Counted from the stretch's first letter, positions 33,613 through 43,536 are shown. The stretch is DNA of 64,000 nucleotides from JAWMQL01 sp033283165 (GCA_033283165.1 JAWMQL010000001.1:372001-436000); one strand, 5' to 3'. The notes: a model not told the origin generated them from the sequence alone. Program-made: numbers and translations.

Positions 33613-35340
33613 TCAGGGGGCCGGCTGGCTGCCGCGGATCAGCCTGCCGGGCGTGGCGCCGGTAGCCTGGCCGTTCTCCATGATGATCTCGCCGTTCACG
33701 AAAGTCGCCAGGTAACCACGGGCACCCTGGAACAGGCGGCGGCCGCCGGCGGGCAGGTCGAAGGTGATACCCGGCGCCTCCAGCTGTAACTCCTCGAAGT
33801 CGATCAGGTTCAGGTCGGCTTTCATCCCGACTTCCAGCGTGCCGCGGTCTTCCAGGCCGACGCAGCGCGCGGTGTCCATGGTCTGCATCTTCACGGCCTG
33901 CTCCAGGGCAAGTCGAGGTCCACGCTGCCGGTCGCGCACGAAGTAACTCAACATCTGGGTGGGAACCGAGGCGTCACACAGCACCCCACAGTGGGCACCG
34001 GTGTCCGCCAGTGACAATACCGTACTCTCGTCTTCCAGCAGGGTCATCTGGCGGCTGAGATCCTGGGCGTCGTAACCGAAGCAGGGGAAGTAGACCACGT
34101 TCCTGCCGTCGTTTTTCATCATCAGGTCGTAGCAGTAGGCCCGCGGTGTAACCCCGGCCCCGGCCGCCCTGGCGGCGATACTGTCTTCGGGGCCCGGCTC
34201 GTAGTTGGGGGGATCGCCCAGCTCATACAGTTTGTCCCAACCCGCAATGATGGTGTCCATGAATGCATCCCCCATCAGCGGGTCGTCCTCGGCCAGCAGC
34301 GCTTCCCTTACTTCCGGCCTGCGCAGTTGAGCCAGGCGCTCTTCGTGGGACATGATCGAAAGCGGGGCATAGTTGGCGTGAAAGCTGAACGGGTTGATCG
34401 TGCCGTCCCAACTCAACATCAGGTTGACCGGCCTCGCTCCCACGTGCGGGATCAGGCGCGCACCCTCGGCGTTCGCGCGGCGGGTAAAATCCAGTTGCTG
34501 CAGCACCCGGGGCCAATCCTCCTCGCTGCGGAAAAACAGCACGTAGTTGATCTGGCACTTGTTCGCGATGGACAGCCGCTTCATCCAGTCCATCTCCTCC
34601 TCCCAGTTGGTCCAGTCAGAGACCACGCCGTAGATACCCTTGCCCCCCAACTCGCCGATCGCGGCGCCGATGCCCAGCAGTTCAGCCTCGTCGGCGTAAG
34701 TCCCGGGCATGGGGATATCCTCGCGGGTGGTGTGCAACTCCGTGCGGGAGGTGGTGAAACCCAGGGCCCCGGCCTGGATGCCATCCTTGACGATGGCAGC
34801 CATCTGCGCCACGTCCTCGGGTGTCGCCGGGTCGTTGCGGCGCCCCCGTTCCCCCATCACGTAAGTTCGCACCGCGCAGTGCGGTACCTGGGCGCCGACA
34901 TCGATGGCGCGGGGGAAGGCTTCCACCGCGTCCAGGTACTCGGGGAAGGATTCCCAGTTCCACTTGACCCCCTCGTGCAGGGCCGTGCCGGGAATATCCT
35001 CCACATCCTCCATGACCGCGATCAGGCGGTCGTGGGCCTCGTCGGTTTTTTCACAGGGTGCAAAGCCCACCCCGCAATTACCCATGATCAGGGTGGTGAT
35101 GCCGTGGTTCGCGGCGGGGCTGCACAGGGGATCCCAGGTCGCCTGGCCGTCCATGTGCGAATGCACGTCCACCCAACCGGGCGTCAGGAGTTTACCTTGC
35201 GCATCCACTTCCCTGGCCGCGTTTCCGTCTACCTCACCGACGGCGGCGATCCTGCCATCCTTCACGGCGATACTGCCGTTGAAGGCCGGTTTGCCGGTAC
35301 CGTCCACGATCTTGGCGTTGCGAATAATCAGGTCGTACAT
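33613..35340 (-). CDS. N-acyl-D-amino-acid deacylase (amidohydrolase family)
   Basis: 575 residues, D-aminoacylase/amidohydrolase family. N-terminal DLIIRNAKIVDGTGKPAF and GKLLTPGWVDVHSHMDGQATWDP, where the HSH pair binds the metal, followed by TTLIMGNCGVGFAPC. C-terminal VLSLADTGAHCGVLCDAS and DRGTLEVGMKADLNLID close the composite beta domain. It would release D-amino acids from their N-acyl forms, or act on a hydantoin- or urea-like relative. Adjacent downstream of a zinc dehydrogenase on the same strand. D-specificity is inferred from the family and from the D-amino-acid genes elsewhere in the window. Confidence 0.9.
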   Translation of the reverse strand: MYDLIIRNAKIVDGTGKPAFNGSIAVKDGRIAAVGEVDGNAAREVDAQGKLLTPGWVDVHSHMDGQATWDPLCSPAANHGITTLIMGNCGVGFAPCEKTDEAHDRLIAVMEDVEDIPGTALHEGVKWNWESFPEYLDAVEAFPRAIDVGAQVPHCAVRTYVMGERGRRNDPATPEDVAQMAAIVKDGIQAGALGFTTSRTELHTTREDIPMPGTYADEAELLGIGAAIGELGGKGIYGVVSDWTNWEEEMDWMKRLSIANKCQINYVLFFRSEEDWPRVLQQLDFTRRANAEGARLIPHVGARPVNLMLSWDGTINPFSFHANYAPLSIMSHEERLAQLRRPEVREALLAEDDPLMGDAFMDTIIAGWDKLYELGDPPNYEPGPEDSIAARAAGAGVTPRAYCYDLMMKNDGRNVVYFPCFGYDAQDLSRQMTLLEDESTVLSLADTGAHCGVLCDASVPTQMLSYFVRDRQRGPRLALEQAVKMQTMDTARCVGLEDRGTLEVGMKADLNLIDFEELQLEAPGITFDLPAGGRRLFQGARGYLATFVNGEIIMENGQATGATPGRLIRGSQPAP

Positions 35341-35374
35341 GTGGGGTTCCTTATTGTCTGTTGTCAGGATTCAT

Positions 35375-36310
35375 TCATTGCAGGTCGAAACAGACCTTGA
35401 TGGCGCCACTGGCGCGGTCGGCGGCGGCAGCAAAAGCCTCGCGGACCCCATCCAGTGGAAATCGGTGTGTTATCAGTGCTGGCGCGATATCCCTGCGCTC
35501 AACCAGCGCCCGCGCGGCTTCCTCGAAAGTGCGGCCGGCCACCCGGCTGCGATAGGTCATCGCGGGTATCAGGGCGATTTCCTTCATGGTCCAGTTCATG
35601 GGCAATACCGCGCTGTCCCAGAGTGTGCCCAGCATCACCAGCCGACCCCGGGCCCGCAGGCGATTGACCCCCTCGGCCAGAGAATCGCCGGTCCCCACCG
35701 CATCGATGACCACGTCGTAGCCCTCACCGGCCTGCAGTCGGCCGCCGAATCCTCGTGCCGCCCGTTGCTGGTGGGGGTGGCGGGCCGTGATATCAAAGGC
35801 CAGGCCGCGGCTGGCCAGGGCGGCAGCCGTCGCCAGGCCAATGGCACCTGCGCCTATCACCAGAACACGCTCTCCCTCTCGCACCCGGCCCTGGTCGAGA
35901 CCATGAAAGGCGACGGCCAGCGGCTCGACCAGAGCGGCGTTGGCCACGTCCAGGCCGGTAGGGAGCGGGACCAGGCTGTCTGCCGGTACCGCCACGTACT
36001 CGGCCATGCCGCCCGGGCTGCTGACCCCGATGAATTCCGGTCCGCTGGCGCAATGGGCCAGGTAGCCTTCACGGCAGGAATGACAGTCGCCACAGGCCAT
36101 TACAGGCTCCACGGCCACCGCCGTGCCATCCGGGGCGTAACCGGCAAACTCGTGCCCGGGAATCATTCCCTCGGCCCAGCCATTGGCAATCAGGTGCAGG
36201 TCAGAGCCGCAAATGGAGGAGGACACCACCCGTACCCGCACCTTGTCGTCCCCGGGTACCGGCGTGTCGATCAGCTGCGGCTGGCGGTCGATGACCTGGA
36301 TGGCTTTCAT
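35375..36310 (-). CDS. Zinc-dependent alcohol/polyol dehydrogenase (MDR family)
   Basis: 311 residues from the ATG of MKAIQVIDRQ. Catalytic zinc ligands: the cysteine in SSSICGSDLH and the HE of PGHEFAG. The structural zinc loop is intact (CGDCHSCREGYLAHC). NAD-binding loop VLVIGAGAIGLATAAAL follows. It oxidises a secondary alcohol of a polyol or sugar acid with NAD(P)+. It is upstream of the N-acyl-D-amino-acid deacylase with 34 nt between, suggesting cotranscription. Substrate not assignable. Confidence 0.92.
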   Translation of the reverse strand: MKAIQVIDRQPQLIDTPVPGDDKVRVRVVSSSICGSDLHLIANGWAEGMIPGHEFAGYAPDGTAVAVEPVMACGDCHSCREGYLAHCASGPEFIGVSSPGGMAEYVAVPADSLVPLPTGLDVANAALVEPLAVAFHGLDQGRVREGERVLVIGAGAIGLATAAALASRGLAFDITARHPHQQRAARGFGGRLQAGEGYDVVIDAVGTGDSLAEGVNRLRARGRLVMLGTLWDSAVLPMNWTMKEIALIPAMTYRSRVAGRTFEEAARALVERRDIAPALITHRFPLDGVREAFAAAADRASGAIKVCFDLQ

Positions 36311-36382
36311 GGCGAATATTCTACCGACATCCTGTTTGCCTGCCAGCCGCCGTGGCACTATAAGCGGGACTGGTATAAATGG

Positions 36383-36928
36383 ATGATCATCATGGTAGAT
36401 CGACGTGGGTCCACCTGGGTTTTCGGGTATGGCTCGCTGATTTACAAGACCGGGTTTGACTTCCTGCGCTGTGAACGCGCTGCCGTGCGCGGATGGCAGC
36501 GGCGTTTCTGGCAGGGCTCACACGATCACCGCGGTACCCCTGAAGCGCCCGGCCGGGTCGTTACGCTGGTGCCGGCAGCGCGGGCGGTTTGCACTGGTAT
36601 TGCCTATCTGGTGGAGCCGGCGGTTTTTGACTACCTGGATCACCGGGAGAAGAACGGTTACCGGCGCCAGCCGGTGGAGATCGCCCTGACCGACACGGGC
36701 GAGGTATGTGCCGGTGTGACCTATATCGCGCAGGAGGGTAATCCGGCCTACCTTGGCCCCGCTCCCATGGAGGAGTTGGCCAGGCATATCGCGGCCTCCA
36801 GGGGGCCCAGTGGCAGTAATATGGACTATGTCCTGGAACTTGCCGAGTCGCTGGAGGCGATGGGTGAGCGCGATGAGCACGTCAGTGAACTGGCCCGGCG
36901 ATTAAAGGAATTCAGTCGGCCGGTTTAG
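36383..36928 (+). CDS. chaC: ChaC-type gamma-glutamylcyclotransferase
   Basis: 181 residues. Begins with WVFGYGSLIY, the glycine-rich substrate loop of the cyclotransferase fold, and carries the REKNGYRR segment, equivalent to the REKGGY stretch whose glutamate is catalytic in human ChaC2. It cleaves glutathione into 5-oxo-L-proline and Cys-Gly in the cytoplasm. The product is the substrate of PxpABC encoded at 4.5-6.9 kb. Start at 36383 (MIIMVDRR); the methionine three codons later is an alternative. Divergent from the dehydrogenase gene. Confidence 0.9.
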   Translation: MIIMVDRRGSTWVFGYGSLIYKTGFDFLRCERAAVRGWQRRFWQGSHDHRGTPEAPGRVVTLVPAARAVCTGIAYLVEPAVFDYLDHREKNGYRRQPVEIALTDTGEVCAGVTYIAQEGNPAYLGPAPMEELARHIAASRGPSGSNMDYVLELAESLEAMGERDEHVSELARRLKEFSRPV

Positions 36929-36999
36929 CCGCCGCGTCAGCTGGGGTACACTCTGCACCCGCCCGGCGGGGCCGATCAATCAGTAGCACGAGGTTATGC

Positions 37000-37890
37000 A
37001 TGACAGCGAAAATCATAGACGGCAAGGCAGCGGCACAGGCACTGCGTGAGCGGGTGGGGCAGGAGGTGGCCCGGCTGGTGGCCGAACACGACCTGCAGCC
37101 GGGACTGGCCGTGGTGCTGGTGGGAGAGGACCCGGCCAGCCAGGTGTATGTCCGCAACAAGGGCCGCCAGACCGTGGAGGCCGGGATGCTGAGCCACGAG
37201 CACAAGCTGGACGCCTCCGTGTCCGAGGCGGAACTGCTGGCCCTGGTCGCGCAACTCAACGACGACCCGACGGTGCACGGAATCCTGGTGCAGCTGCCCC
37301 TGCCGGACCACATCGACGAGCAGCGGGTTATCGAGGCCATTGACCCGGCCAAGGACGTGGACGGTTTCCACCCCCTCAATGCCGGCGCCCTCGCCAACGG
37401 TGATCCCAAAGCGCTGGTGCCCTGTACGCCGGTGGGCTGCCTGTTGATGCTGCGGGAGCAGTTCGACGGCGACCTGTCGGGGCAGTCGGCGCTGGTAATC
37501 GGGCGGAGCAACATCGTGGGCAAACCCATGGCCCAGTTGCTGTTGCAGGAAAGCTGCACGGTAACTATCGCCCATTCCCGGACCCGTGACCTGCCCGGGG
37601 TATGCCGCCAGGCAGACATCGTGGTGGCAGCGGTGGGCCGGCCGGAAATGGTGCGTGGCGACTGGATAAAACCCGGTGCGGTAGTGATCGATGTGGGTAT
37701 CAACCGGGTGCCCGGCGAGGGCGACAAGACCCGCCTGGTGGGCGACGTGGCCTTTGACGAGGCCGTAACCGTGGCGGGCGCGATAACACCGGTGCCCGGT
37801 GGTGTGGGTCCCATGACCATTGCCTGCCTGCTGCGCAACACCGTGGTCGCGGCCTGTCGACAGGCCGGAGTCAGTTGTAACCTCGGGTAG
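37000..37890 (+). CDS. folD: Bifunctional methylenetetrahydrofolate dehydrogenase/cyclohydrolase
   Basis: 296 residues. Signature motifs in order: YVRNKGRQTVEAGM with the active-site lysine, DPTVHGILVQLPLP, the PCTPVGC turn, IGRSNIVGKPMAQLLL for NADP binding, and PGAVVIDVGINRV with TPVPGGVGPMTIACLLRNT. It interconverts 5,10-methylene-, methenyl- and 10-formyl-tetrahydrofolate in the cytoplasm. Stands alone between chaC and a secreted PQQ-type dehydrogenase gene 13 nt downstream. Confidence 0.97.
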   Translation: MTAKIIDGKAAAQALRERVGQEVARLVAEHDLQPGLAVVLVGEDPASQVYVRNKGRQTVEAGMLSHEHKLDASVSEAELLALVAQLNDDPTVHGILVQLPLPDHIDEQRVIEAIDPAKDVDGFHPLNAGALANGDPKALVPCTPVGCLLMLREQFDGDLSGQSALVIGRSNIVGKPMAQLLLQESCTVTIAHSRTRDLPGVCRQADIVVAAVGRPEMVRGDWIKPGAVVIDVGINRVPGEGDKTRLVGDVAFDEAVTVAGAITPVPGGVGPMTIACLLRNTVVAACRQAGVSCNLG

Positions 37891-37903
37891 GCGGAGACTG
37901 GTC

Positions 37904-39409
37904 ATGCGCAAGCTGATGTGGCTTCTGCTCGTGCTGGCGCTGGTGCCCGTAGGGCTGTTTGCCCTGCTGATCGGCAGTGGCACCATACACGTCAGCAGCC
38001 TTGCCATGATCCTGAATGTCATGACCGGTCTGGGCGGGCCCGCAATCGACCAGGCGCAGGCGCGCCAGCGGTACCGCTTGCCGGCCGGGTTTTCCCTGTC
38101 CCTGTACAGCGCCGAGCTGTCCCGCGCGCGCTTCCTTCGCTTTACCCCGGCTGGAGATTTACTGGTCAGCCGCACGCACGCCGGTGAAGTGGTTCTGCTG
38201 CGCCAGGACGCGGATGGCGACGGCGTCTCCGACAGCCAGGAAACCCTTCTTTCCGGTCTGAGCCGCCCCCACGGCCTCGATGTGACGCCCGGTTGGCTGT
38301 ATGTCGCCGAGAGCCACCGGGTGGGCCGGGTCCCGTTCGACCGGGAGGCGGGGCGTGTGACCGGCGACTACGAGGTGGTCATCGATGGTCTCACCGATAA
38401 CGGTAATCACGGTCTCAAGACCATCCGCATCGGCGCCGACGGTATGCTGTACCTGGCGCAGGGTTCAACCTGCAATGTTTGCGAAGAGGAGGACCCGCGT
38501 CGCGCCACCCTGATGCGGTATGCGCCGGATGGCAGCGGCGGTGAGATCATCGCCACGGGTCTGCGCAACAGTGTCGGGTTTGACTGGTCTCCCTTCGACG
38601 GCGGCCTGTATGCCACCGATAACGGCCGCGACCTGCTGGGTGATGACTTTCCACCCTGTGAACTGAACCTGATCGAGCCGGGCCGTTTCTATGGCTGGCC
38701 CTATTTCAATGGGGATAATGTACCGGACCCTGACATGGGCCCCGACCCCCTGGCGGGGGCGCGCCGGCCCACCGCCCCGGTGCACGCGTTCCGGGCCCAC
38801 AACGCCCCTCTCGGAATCACCTTTTTGCGCGATACCGACGGTTGGCCGGCGGAATTTCAGCGCTCCGCCCTGGTGGCGCTGCATGGTTCCTGGAATCGAA
38901 GTGAACCGGATGGCTACAAGGTGGTGTCGCTGCACTGGACGGAACAGGGGATCGTCGAGCGGGATTTTCTCAGCGGCTTTCTGCTGGATGGCGACGTCAG
39001 TGGCCGGCCGGTCGACGTGGCCCAGGGGCCCGACGGTGCAGTGTACATTTCCGACGACTATGCCGGGGCGATCTACCGTGTCACCTACGATGGGATGGGA
39101 TCCGTGGCAATGCCGCCGGCGAGTGTCAGCGCGGGGGAGGAGCCCGCCGCGCCCTGGCTGGAGGACGCGGACCTGGAAGCACTGGCCGCCCAGGGAAGGG
39201 CGCTTTATGTTCTCCATGACTGCGCGGCCTGCCACGAGCGGGGTGAAAACCCGGCGTTGATGGACGGTCTGGCACAACGCCGCAGTCACGCGTCGGTGGT
39301 GGATGTGCTGGCGGCGCCCCAGCCACCCATGCCGTTGTTTCCGCTGGAAGAAGAGGAGCGACGTGCCCTTGCGGTCTACCTGTTGCGGGAGAATCCAGCG
39401 CCTGATTGA
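37904..39409 (+). CDS. PQQ-dependent sugar dehydrogenase-like protein with C-terminal cytochrome c
   Basis: 501 residues from the ATG of MRKLMWLL, with an N-terminal membrane anchor or signal (LLVLALVPVGLFALLIG). A six-bladed beta-propeller of the glucose/sorbosone dehydrogenase family covers about 50-400, with SRPHGLDVTPGWLYVAE, NGNHGLKTIRIGADGMLY and GLRNSVGFDW. A c-type haem motif, CAACHERG, lies near residue 446, followed by a short cytochrome c domain. A periplasmic sugar or alcohol dehydrogenase delivering electrons to its own haem is the expected role. Starts 13 nt after folD. Confidence 0.9.
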   Translation: MRKLMWLLLVLALVPVGLFALLIGSGTIHVSSLAMILNVMTGLGGPAIDQAQARQRYRLPAGFSLSLYSAELSRARFLRFTPAGDLLVSRTHAGEVVLLRQDADGDGVSDSQETLLSGLSRPHGLDVTPGWLYVAESHRVGRVPFDREAGRVTGDYEVVIDGLTDNGNHGLKTIRIGADGMLYLAQGSTCNVCEEEDPRRATLMRYAPDGSGGEIIATGLRNSVGFDWSPFDGGLYATDNGRDLLGDDFPPCELNLIEPGRFYGWPYFNGDNVPDPDMGPDPLAGARRPTAPVHAFRAHNAPLGITFLRDTDGWPAEFQRSALVALHGSWNRSEPDGYKVVSLHWTEQGIVERDFLSGFLLDGDVSGRPVDVAQGPDGAVYISDDYAGAIYRVTYDGMGSVAMPPASVSAGEEPAAPWLEDADLEALAAQGRALYVLHDCAACHERGENPALMDGLAQRRSHASVVDVLAAPQPPMPLFPLEEEERRALAVYLLRENPAPD

Positions 39410-39539
39410 GGGGTCTCGTCCACCCCCTGAGCTGCGGCCTCCTCGGCGCGCTGGAGCACAATGACGCCTGAGCCTTTCTTGAATCCCGGTAAAGCATGAA
39501 CTACGTTTATTGGATCAGGTTTTTCGAGGGACAGGGCAA

Positions 39540-41129
39540 ATGGCAATAACCAGAATATGCCGCCCGGCCGGGCCGCTTCGATTGCTATCCATGCTGCTGC
39601 TGGTGTGCTCGCCACTTGTCGCGCAGGCGAAACCGCCAGGCGATTTGAGTGTAGGCACCTGCATGCAGGACATTACCCCCGTGACCGCTGCATTGGCCGG
39701 CGCTTACGAGGCCAGCTTTGGACTGGTCAGGGCGCCCAACCATACTGACCCCATCTACATGGCCGGATTTGGCAACGGCCGTGAGGCCACGGGGTACAAC
39801 GATCGGTTGTGGGCGAGGGGGGTGGTGATAGATGGTCGGGGCGGCCGCATCGCGTTGGTGGCCCTGGACCTGGTCGGCTACTTCAATAACCAGATTGATA
39901 TTGCTCGTGAAATGGTGGGCGACGATGTCGATTACCTGATCGTTCAGAGTACCCACACCCATGAGGGGCCCGATACCCTGGGAATTTGGGGTCCGGATGA
40001 GCTTACGACCGGTGTGGATCCCGGCTACCTCGATTTTGTAAACGACGCGATCGCAGACTGCGTGGCCGCGGCAACCGAGAACATGCGCCCTGCCAGGGTC
40101 AGGTCAGTGACCGCGAATACAGCGGGACTCAGCTTGGGTATGCGTCCTGACGACGACGGGTTTGGGGTCGCAGACCAGAAGGTTCTGGAGGGAGACGACA
40201 TTATATCCCCAGCGACAAACGGCAGAATTGTCGACCCCAACCTGGTCGTGCTGCAATTTACAGAGCGTGGCGAAAAGAAGGATGTCATTGCCACCATTGT
40301 CAATTTTGGTAGCCACCCCGAAGCGTTGTGGTCGCAGAACACGCTGATTACGTCTGATTTTCCGCACTACGTCAGGGAACGCCTGGAGCAGGAGTATGGG
40401 GGAACTGCCATCTGGGTCAGCGGTGCCCTGGGTGTGCTGCAGGGGCCGGACAGGATTGATGTAACCGAGGATGGTATTAACCCGGTACTGCCGCGACGCA
40501 CGTTCCAGTTTGCGGAGGTTCATGGGCGACAACTGGCCGAACGGGCGATAGCAACGTTAGGTAACAAACCCGGCCATCCAGCCCCTGTCATAGCCTATGC
40601 CAGACAAAACCCGGTGCCGGTCAAACTGGAAAACCCCTTCTTCCGGTTCTTCTTCGCAATCGGTGTACTGGGGAACGGAAGAACCCTCTATACCGACGGC
40701 GCACCCGACCCCTCGGTCGGGTTTCCATTGCCAGCTCCCTTCGACGTGATTCCCCAGGCGCTGGGTGAGGATCTTCAGACCGAGGTCGGCGCAGCCCGTA
40801 TCGGTGAGGCTGGCCTGATTGTCGTCCCCACAGAACTGGACCCGCAAATCGGCAGTCAATATCGCGCTGCCATGACTGGTGTACGCGACAAAATCATTGT
40901 GGGACTGGGGAATGACCATATTGGATACCAGCTGTTGAACAGCAAGTTTGATGACAGCTGCAGGATCTGCGCGCCCTTTGTCCTGGCAGGTGTACCTCAG
41001 TTCTGCCCGCTGTTCCCCGATATAGACTGCAGTACCGTGTTCCAGAACAACGTGGGTCCTGGCGTGGACCCTGCCATTAGCGGCGCGTTGATGCCTCTGA
41101 TAGAGCAAATCAACCAGACCAAGCCCTGA
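39540..41129 (+). CDS. Neutral/alkaline ceramidase-like secreted hydrolase
   Basis: 529 residues from the ATG at 39540. Signal peptide ends at about AQA. The neutral-ceramidase N-terminal domain is seen in IYMAGFGNGREATGYNDRLW, a zinc-ligand-like THTHEGPDTLG, and NFGSHPEAL. Ceramidases hydrolyse the N-acyl bond of ceramide in the periplasm or outside the cell. The protein lacks obvious membrane segments after the leader. Followed after 4 nt by a secreted HEAT-repeat gene, so the pair is probably one operon. Alternative reading: a related amidohydrolase of this domain with another amide substrate. Confidence 0.85.
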   Translation: MAITRICRPAGPLRLLSMLLLVCSPLVAQAKPPGDLSVGTCMQDITPVTAALAGAYEASFGLVRAPNHTDPIYMAGFGNGREATGYNDRLWARGVVIDGRGGRIALVALDLVGYFNNQIDIAREMVGDDVDYLIVQSTHTHEGPDTLGIWGPDELTTGVDPGYLDFVNDAIADCVAAATENMRPARVRSVTANTAGLSLGMRPDDDGFGVADQKVLEGDDIISPATNGRIVDPNLVVLQFTERGEKKDVIATIVNFGSHPEALWSQNTLITSDFPHYVRERLEQEYGGTAIWVSGALGVLQGPDRIDVTEDGINPVLPRRTFQFAEVHGRQLAERAIATLGNKPGHPAPVIAYARQNPVPVKLENPFFRFFFAIGVLGNGRTLYTDGAPDPSVGFPLPAPFDVIPQALGEDLQTEVGAARIGEAGLIVVPTELDPQIGSQYRAAMTGVRDKIIVGLGNDHIGYQLLNSKFDDSCRICAPFVLAGVPQFCPLFPDIDCSTVFQNNVGPGVDPAISGALMPLIEQINQTKP

Positions 41130-41133
41130 GCGA

Positions 41134-42222
41134 ATGGGCGGTACCCGCTCTGGCTTGATGCCGCTCGGTCTGATGTGCTTTCTGGTGTGCTCAGCGCAGG
41201 TCGTGCTTGCGCATATCGATGCGGTGCGGGTTTCCCTGTCGCAACTGTTCTTGAGTTCTGATGTCGTGGTGATCGCCCGCATTGAAGGAATTTCGGACCG
41301 CAGCTTTCTGCTCGACAACAGGCCCAAAGTTGACACGGTAGTCAGCGCCCGGGTGTCCTACCAGTACAAAGGCAGGAATCTGAGCGATATTGAATTCTTC
41401 CAAGACGCCCACGGGCACGCTCACTATGTCCCCGGTGACCTGGCAGTACTATTCCTGAACACGCTGGGCGACGGGCATCCACTTCACGGGGTCGGTTCGG
41501 CGGCGGGTGTTGACTTCGTTTCGAGCCAGGCCAGTAATACGGCGCACCGCATCAACCCGGGCGAACTGGCGGATTACCAGTGGGTGCTGGCAGCCTATGC
41601 CGAGTCCGCCAACCTGATCGGGTCCAGTAACGAGCAGCGTCTTCAAAGGGTCAAGCAGACCATGCTCAGGATGTTGGGCTCAAACTCGAAGGAGATTACG
41701 GAATCCGCTCTGCTGGATTGGGAAAATATGGGCGGTGAACTTCAGCTTGACCAGGAAGAGATTGCCTACTTGTTGGCCCTGACACGGGACCCGGCCAGTC
41801 CGGTGAACCTGCGCGTGGCGATATTACACTCCATGTCGCGGAAGCAACTGGTGGATGAAACAGCGTGGATCTATCTTTTTGAGCACGAGGTCAATGAGAA
41901 CCTGCTGCGGGTAATCATGTCGACCCATGGTATTGAGAACCGGGCGTTCATGCCCTACATCGTGGCACAATTGGACAATTCATCGGATGAAGTGGTGGAA
42001 GGGGCCGCCAGGGCGCTCGGGCATCCTGCGTACAAGGGTGCAGAAGCTGCACTGAAGCCTCTACTGCACGAGGAGAACCAGCGACTGAACTATGCCGCCG
42101 TGTATGCGCTTGCAGGAATTAACAGCGCCCAGGCAAGACAAATACTGCTGGATGCAGAAGCCGATCATCCCAACCCGAAAGTTCGGCGACTGATTTCTGC
42201 CCGACTTAAGGTCTTCAGTTGA
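41134..42222 (+). CDS. Exported HEAT-repeat protein
   Basis: 362 residues. Signal peptide (MPLGLMCFLVCSAQVVLA within the first 26 residues). The first half is not recognised; it has a strand-rich segment with ARVSYQYKGRN and HAHYVPGDLAVLF. The second half (about 190-355) shows alpha-helical HEAT repeats, for example YIVAQLDNSSDEVVEGAARALG and AALKPLLHEENQRLNYAAVYALAG. Such repeats give protein-binding surfaces. Four bases after the ceramidase-like gene; function unknown, a partner role is a guess. Confidence 0.82.
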   Translation: MGGTRSGLMPLGLMCFLVCSAQVVLAHIDAVRVSLSQLFLSSDVVVIARIEGISDRSFLLDNRPKVDTVVSARVSYQYKGRNLSDIEFFQDAHGHAHYVPGDLAVLFLNTLGDGHPLHGVGSAAGVDFVSSQASNTAHRINPGELADYQWVLAAYAESANLIGSSNEQRLQRVKQTMLRMLGSNSKEITESALLDWENMGGELQLDQEEIAYLLALTRDPASPVNLRVAILHSMSRKQLVDETAWIYLFEHEVNENLLRVIMSTHGIENRAFMPYIVAQLDNSSDEVVEGAARALGHPAYKGAEAALKPLLHEENQRLNYAAVYALAGINSAQARQILLDAEADHPNPKVRRLISARLKVFS

Positions 42223-42230
42223 TACCGTGC

Positions 42231-42260
42231 ATACGCCCGGGAAAGCTTACCCGGGCGTAT
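42231..42260. terminator. Hairpin between convergent genes, likely bidirectional terminator
   Basis: Perfect 11-base arms (ATACGCCCGGG and its complement, 42231-42241 and 42250-42260) around AAAGCTTA lie nine bases after the HEAT gene stop and 28 before the convergent Rieske oxygenase end. No strong T-run, so termination may be weak or Rho-assisted. Confidence 0.65.
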
Positions 42261-42288
42261 CGACCAACAATCACTCGGGTCTGGGCTT

Positions 42289-43443
42289 TCAGCCGGCGGC
42301 TTCCTTAACCACCCGGGTGGCGGGTGAACGCACCGGGGGGACCAGTGGCACCGTGTCGATCACCCACTCCAGGTCGCTGCGTTCGCGGCGCAGGGGGGAG
42401 GGGATATTGAGTACCTTCCTGCCGTCGAATTTGGCCGCTTCCACGGTGTCGATTTTCCAACCCCGTTCCTCGATACACCGGCGCCGGGCGCTGCGGAAGC
42501 CGCTCATGAACTTGTCGTCCTTGACCGACATCTCGTTGGCCAGGTTGTCCGGCAGGTAGTTGGGTGCCGCGGCGTTAATGATGGTCGCGTCCTCGGCGAA
42601 AATCTTGCGCAGGCGTTTGCGCGAGCCGTTGTCGAAAAAGGATTGCTTGAAGAAGTTGCGGAACTGCAGGGCAAACGTGCGCGTGGTGTGCTCATCAACC
42701 GGCGTATTCGCGTCGAACATGAGAATCGACATTTTCGGGTTGATATCGATCTGGATGCGGACCACCATGCCGGACAGGTCGTAATAGGGCTTGGTCACGG
42801 TGGGCTGCCGGTCCTTGCGCATCCGGCGGCGCAGGAAGTTTTCTTTCATCTGCGGTGGGTACTGCATATTCTCCGAGTAGCCCCAGTGCTCCCCCTTCTC
42901 GACCTTCACAATCTGGTTATCCTCGGCAGTCTCCGGCATGCCGAAGACCGGGTGCACGAAGGAGACGTGGGCGATATCGATGCCATTCTCCACCACCCTT
43001 GCCGCCTCGGCCTGCCAGGTCCACTCGTCCGTGATCATGCGCCACTCGGGGTCATCGAATTCCGGCAGCTCGGGGATCGGGAAGCGCTCGTCTTCCGGCA
43101 GGTCACCGAGGAACACCCAGATCATGCCGTAGCGCTCTTCCGTGGGGTAGGAATCGACTCGCGCCTTGTCGGGAATCTTGAAGTCGCGACCCTCGGAAGG
43201 AATGAATTCTACCTTGCCGGCCCCGTTGAATTGCCAGCCATGATAGGGACAGGCCACGCAATCGTCGCGTACCACGCCGCCGGCCAGCGAGCCGCCGCGG
43301 TGCAGGCAGACGTCGCTCAGGCACTGCACCTCGCCGTTACTGTCGCGGTACAGCACGAAATCGCGTCCGAGCAGCCTGGCCCTGACGGGTTCGTCTTTGA
43401 CGGCGTGTGACCATTCGGCCACATACCAAAGATTGATTAACAC
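42289..43443 (-). CDS. Rieske [2Fe-2S] oxygenase, alpha-type
   Basis: 384 residues. Rieske ligands C46-x-H48 (CLHRGGSL) and C65-x2-H68 (CPYHGW); mononuclear iron motif D156-x2-H159-x4-H164 in NGIDIAHVSFVHP. Single-component architecture, like vanillate demethylase or pheophorbide a oxygenase rather than a two-subunit ring dioxygenase. It needs an external reductase, none of which is adjacent. Divergent from an alpha/beta hydrolase gene across a 192-nt region with an FNR/CRP-like site. Substrate not assigned; its neighbours raise a tetrapyrrole possibility treated separately. Confidence 0.93.
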   Translation of the reverse strand: MLINLWYVAEWSHAVKDEPVRARLLGRDFVLYRDSNGEVQCLSDVCLHRGGSLAGGVVRDDCVACPYHGWQFNGAGKVEFIPSEGRDFKIPDKARVDSYPTEERYGMIWVFLGDLPEDERFPIPELPEFDDPEWRMITDEWTWQAEAARVVENGIDIAHVSFVHPVFGMPETAEDNQIVKVEKGEHWGYSENMQYPPQMKENFLRRRMRKDRQPTVTKPYYDLSGMVVRIQIDINPKMSILMFDANTPVDEHTTRTFALQFRNFFKQSFFDNGSRKRLRKIFAEDATIINAAAPNYLPDNLANEMSVKDDKFMSGFRSARRRCIEERGWKIDTVEAAKFDGRKVLNIPSPLRRERSDLEWVIDTVPLVPPVRSPATRVVKEAAG

Positions 43444-43536
43444 AGTGTGATTCTCCTCTGGCCTTTATTGTAGCGTTCGCCGATACCAGTACCTAGTCCT
43501 GTGGGATGTACTGTAACCGCAGTGGCCGCCGTCATT

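Noticed and set aside
36912..37841. Long minus-strand frame opposite folD
   Set aside because: folD has every family motif on the plus strand; the antisense frame has none.
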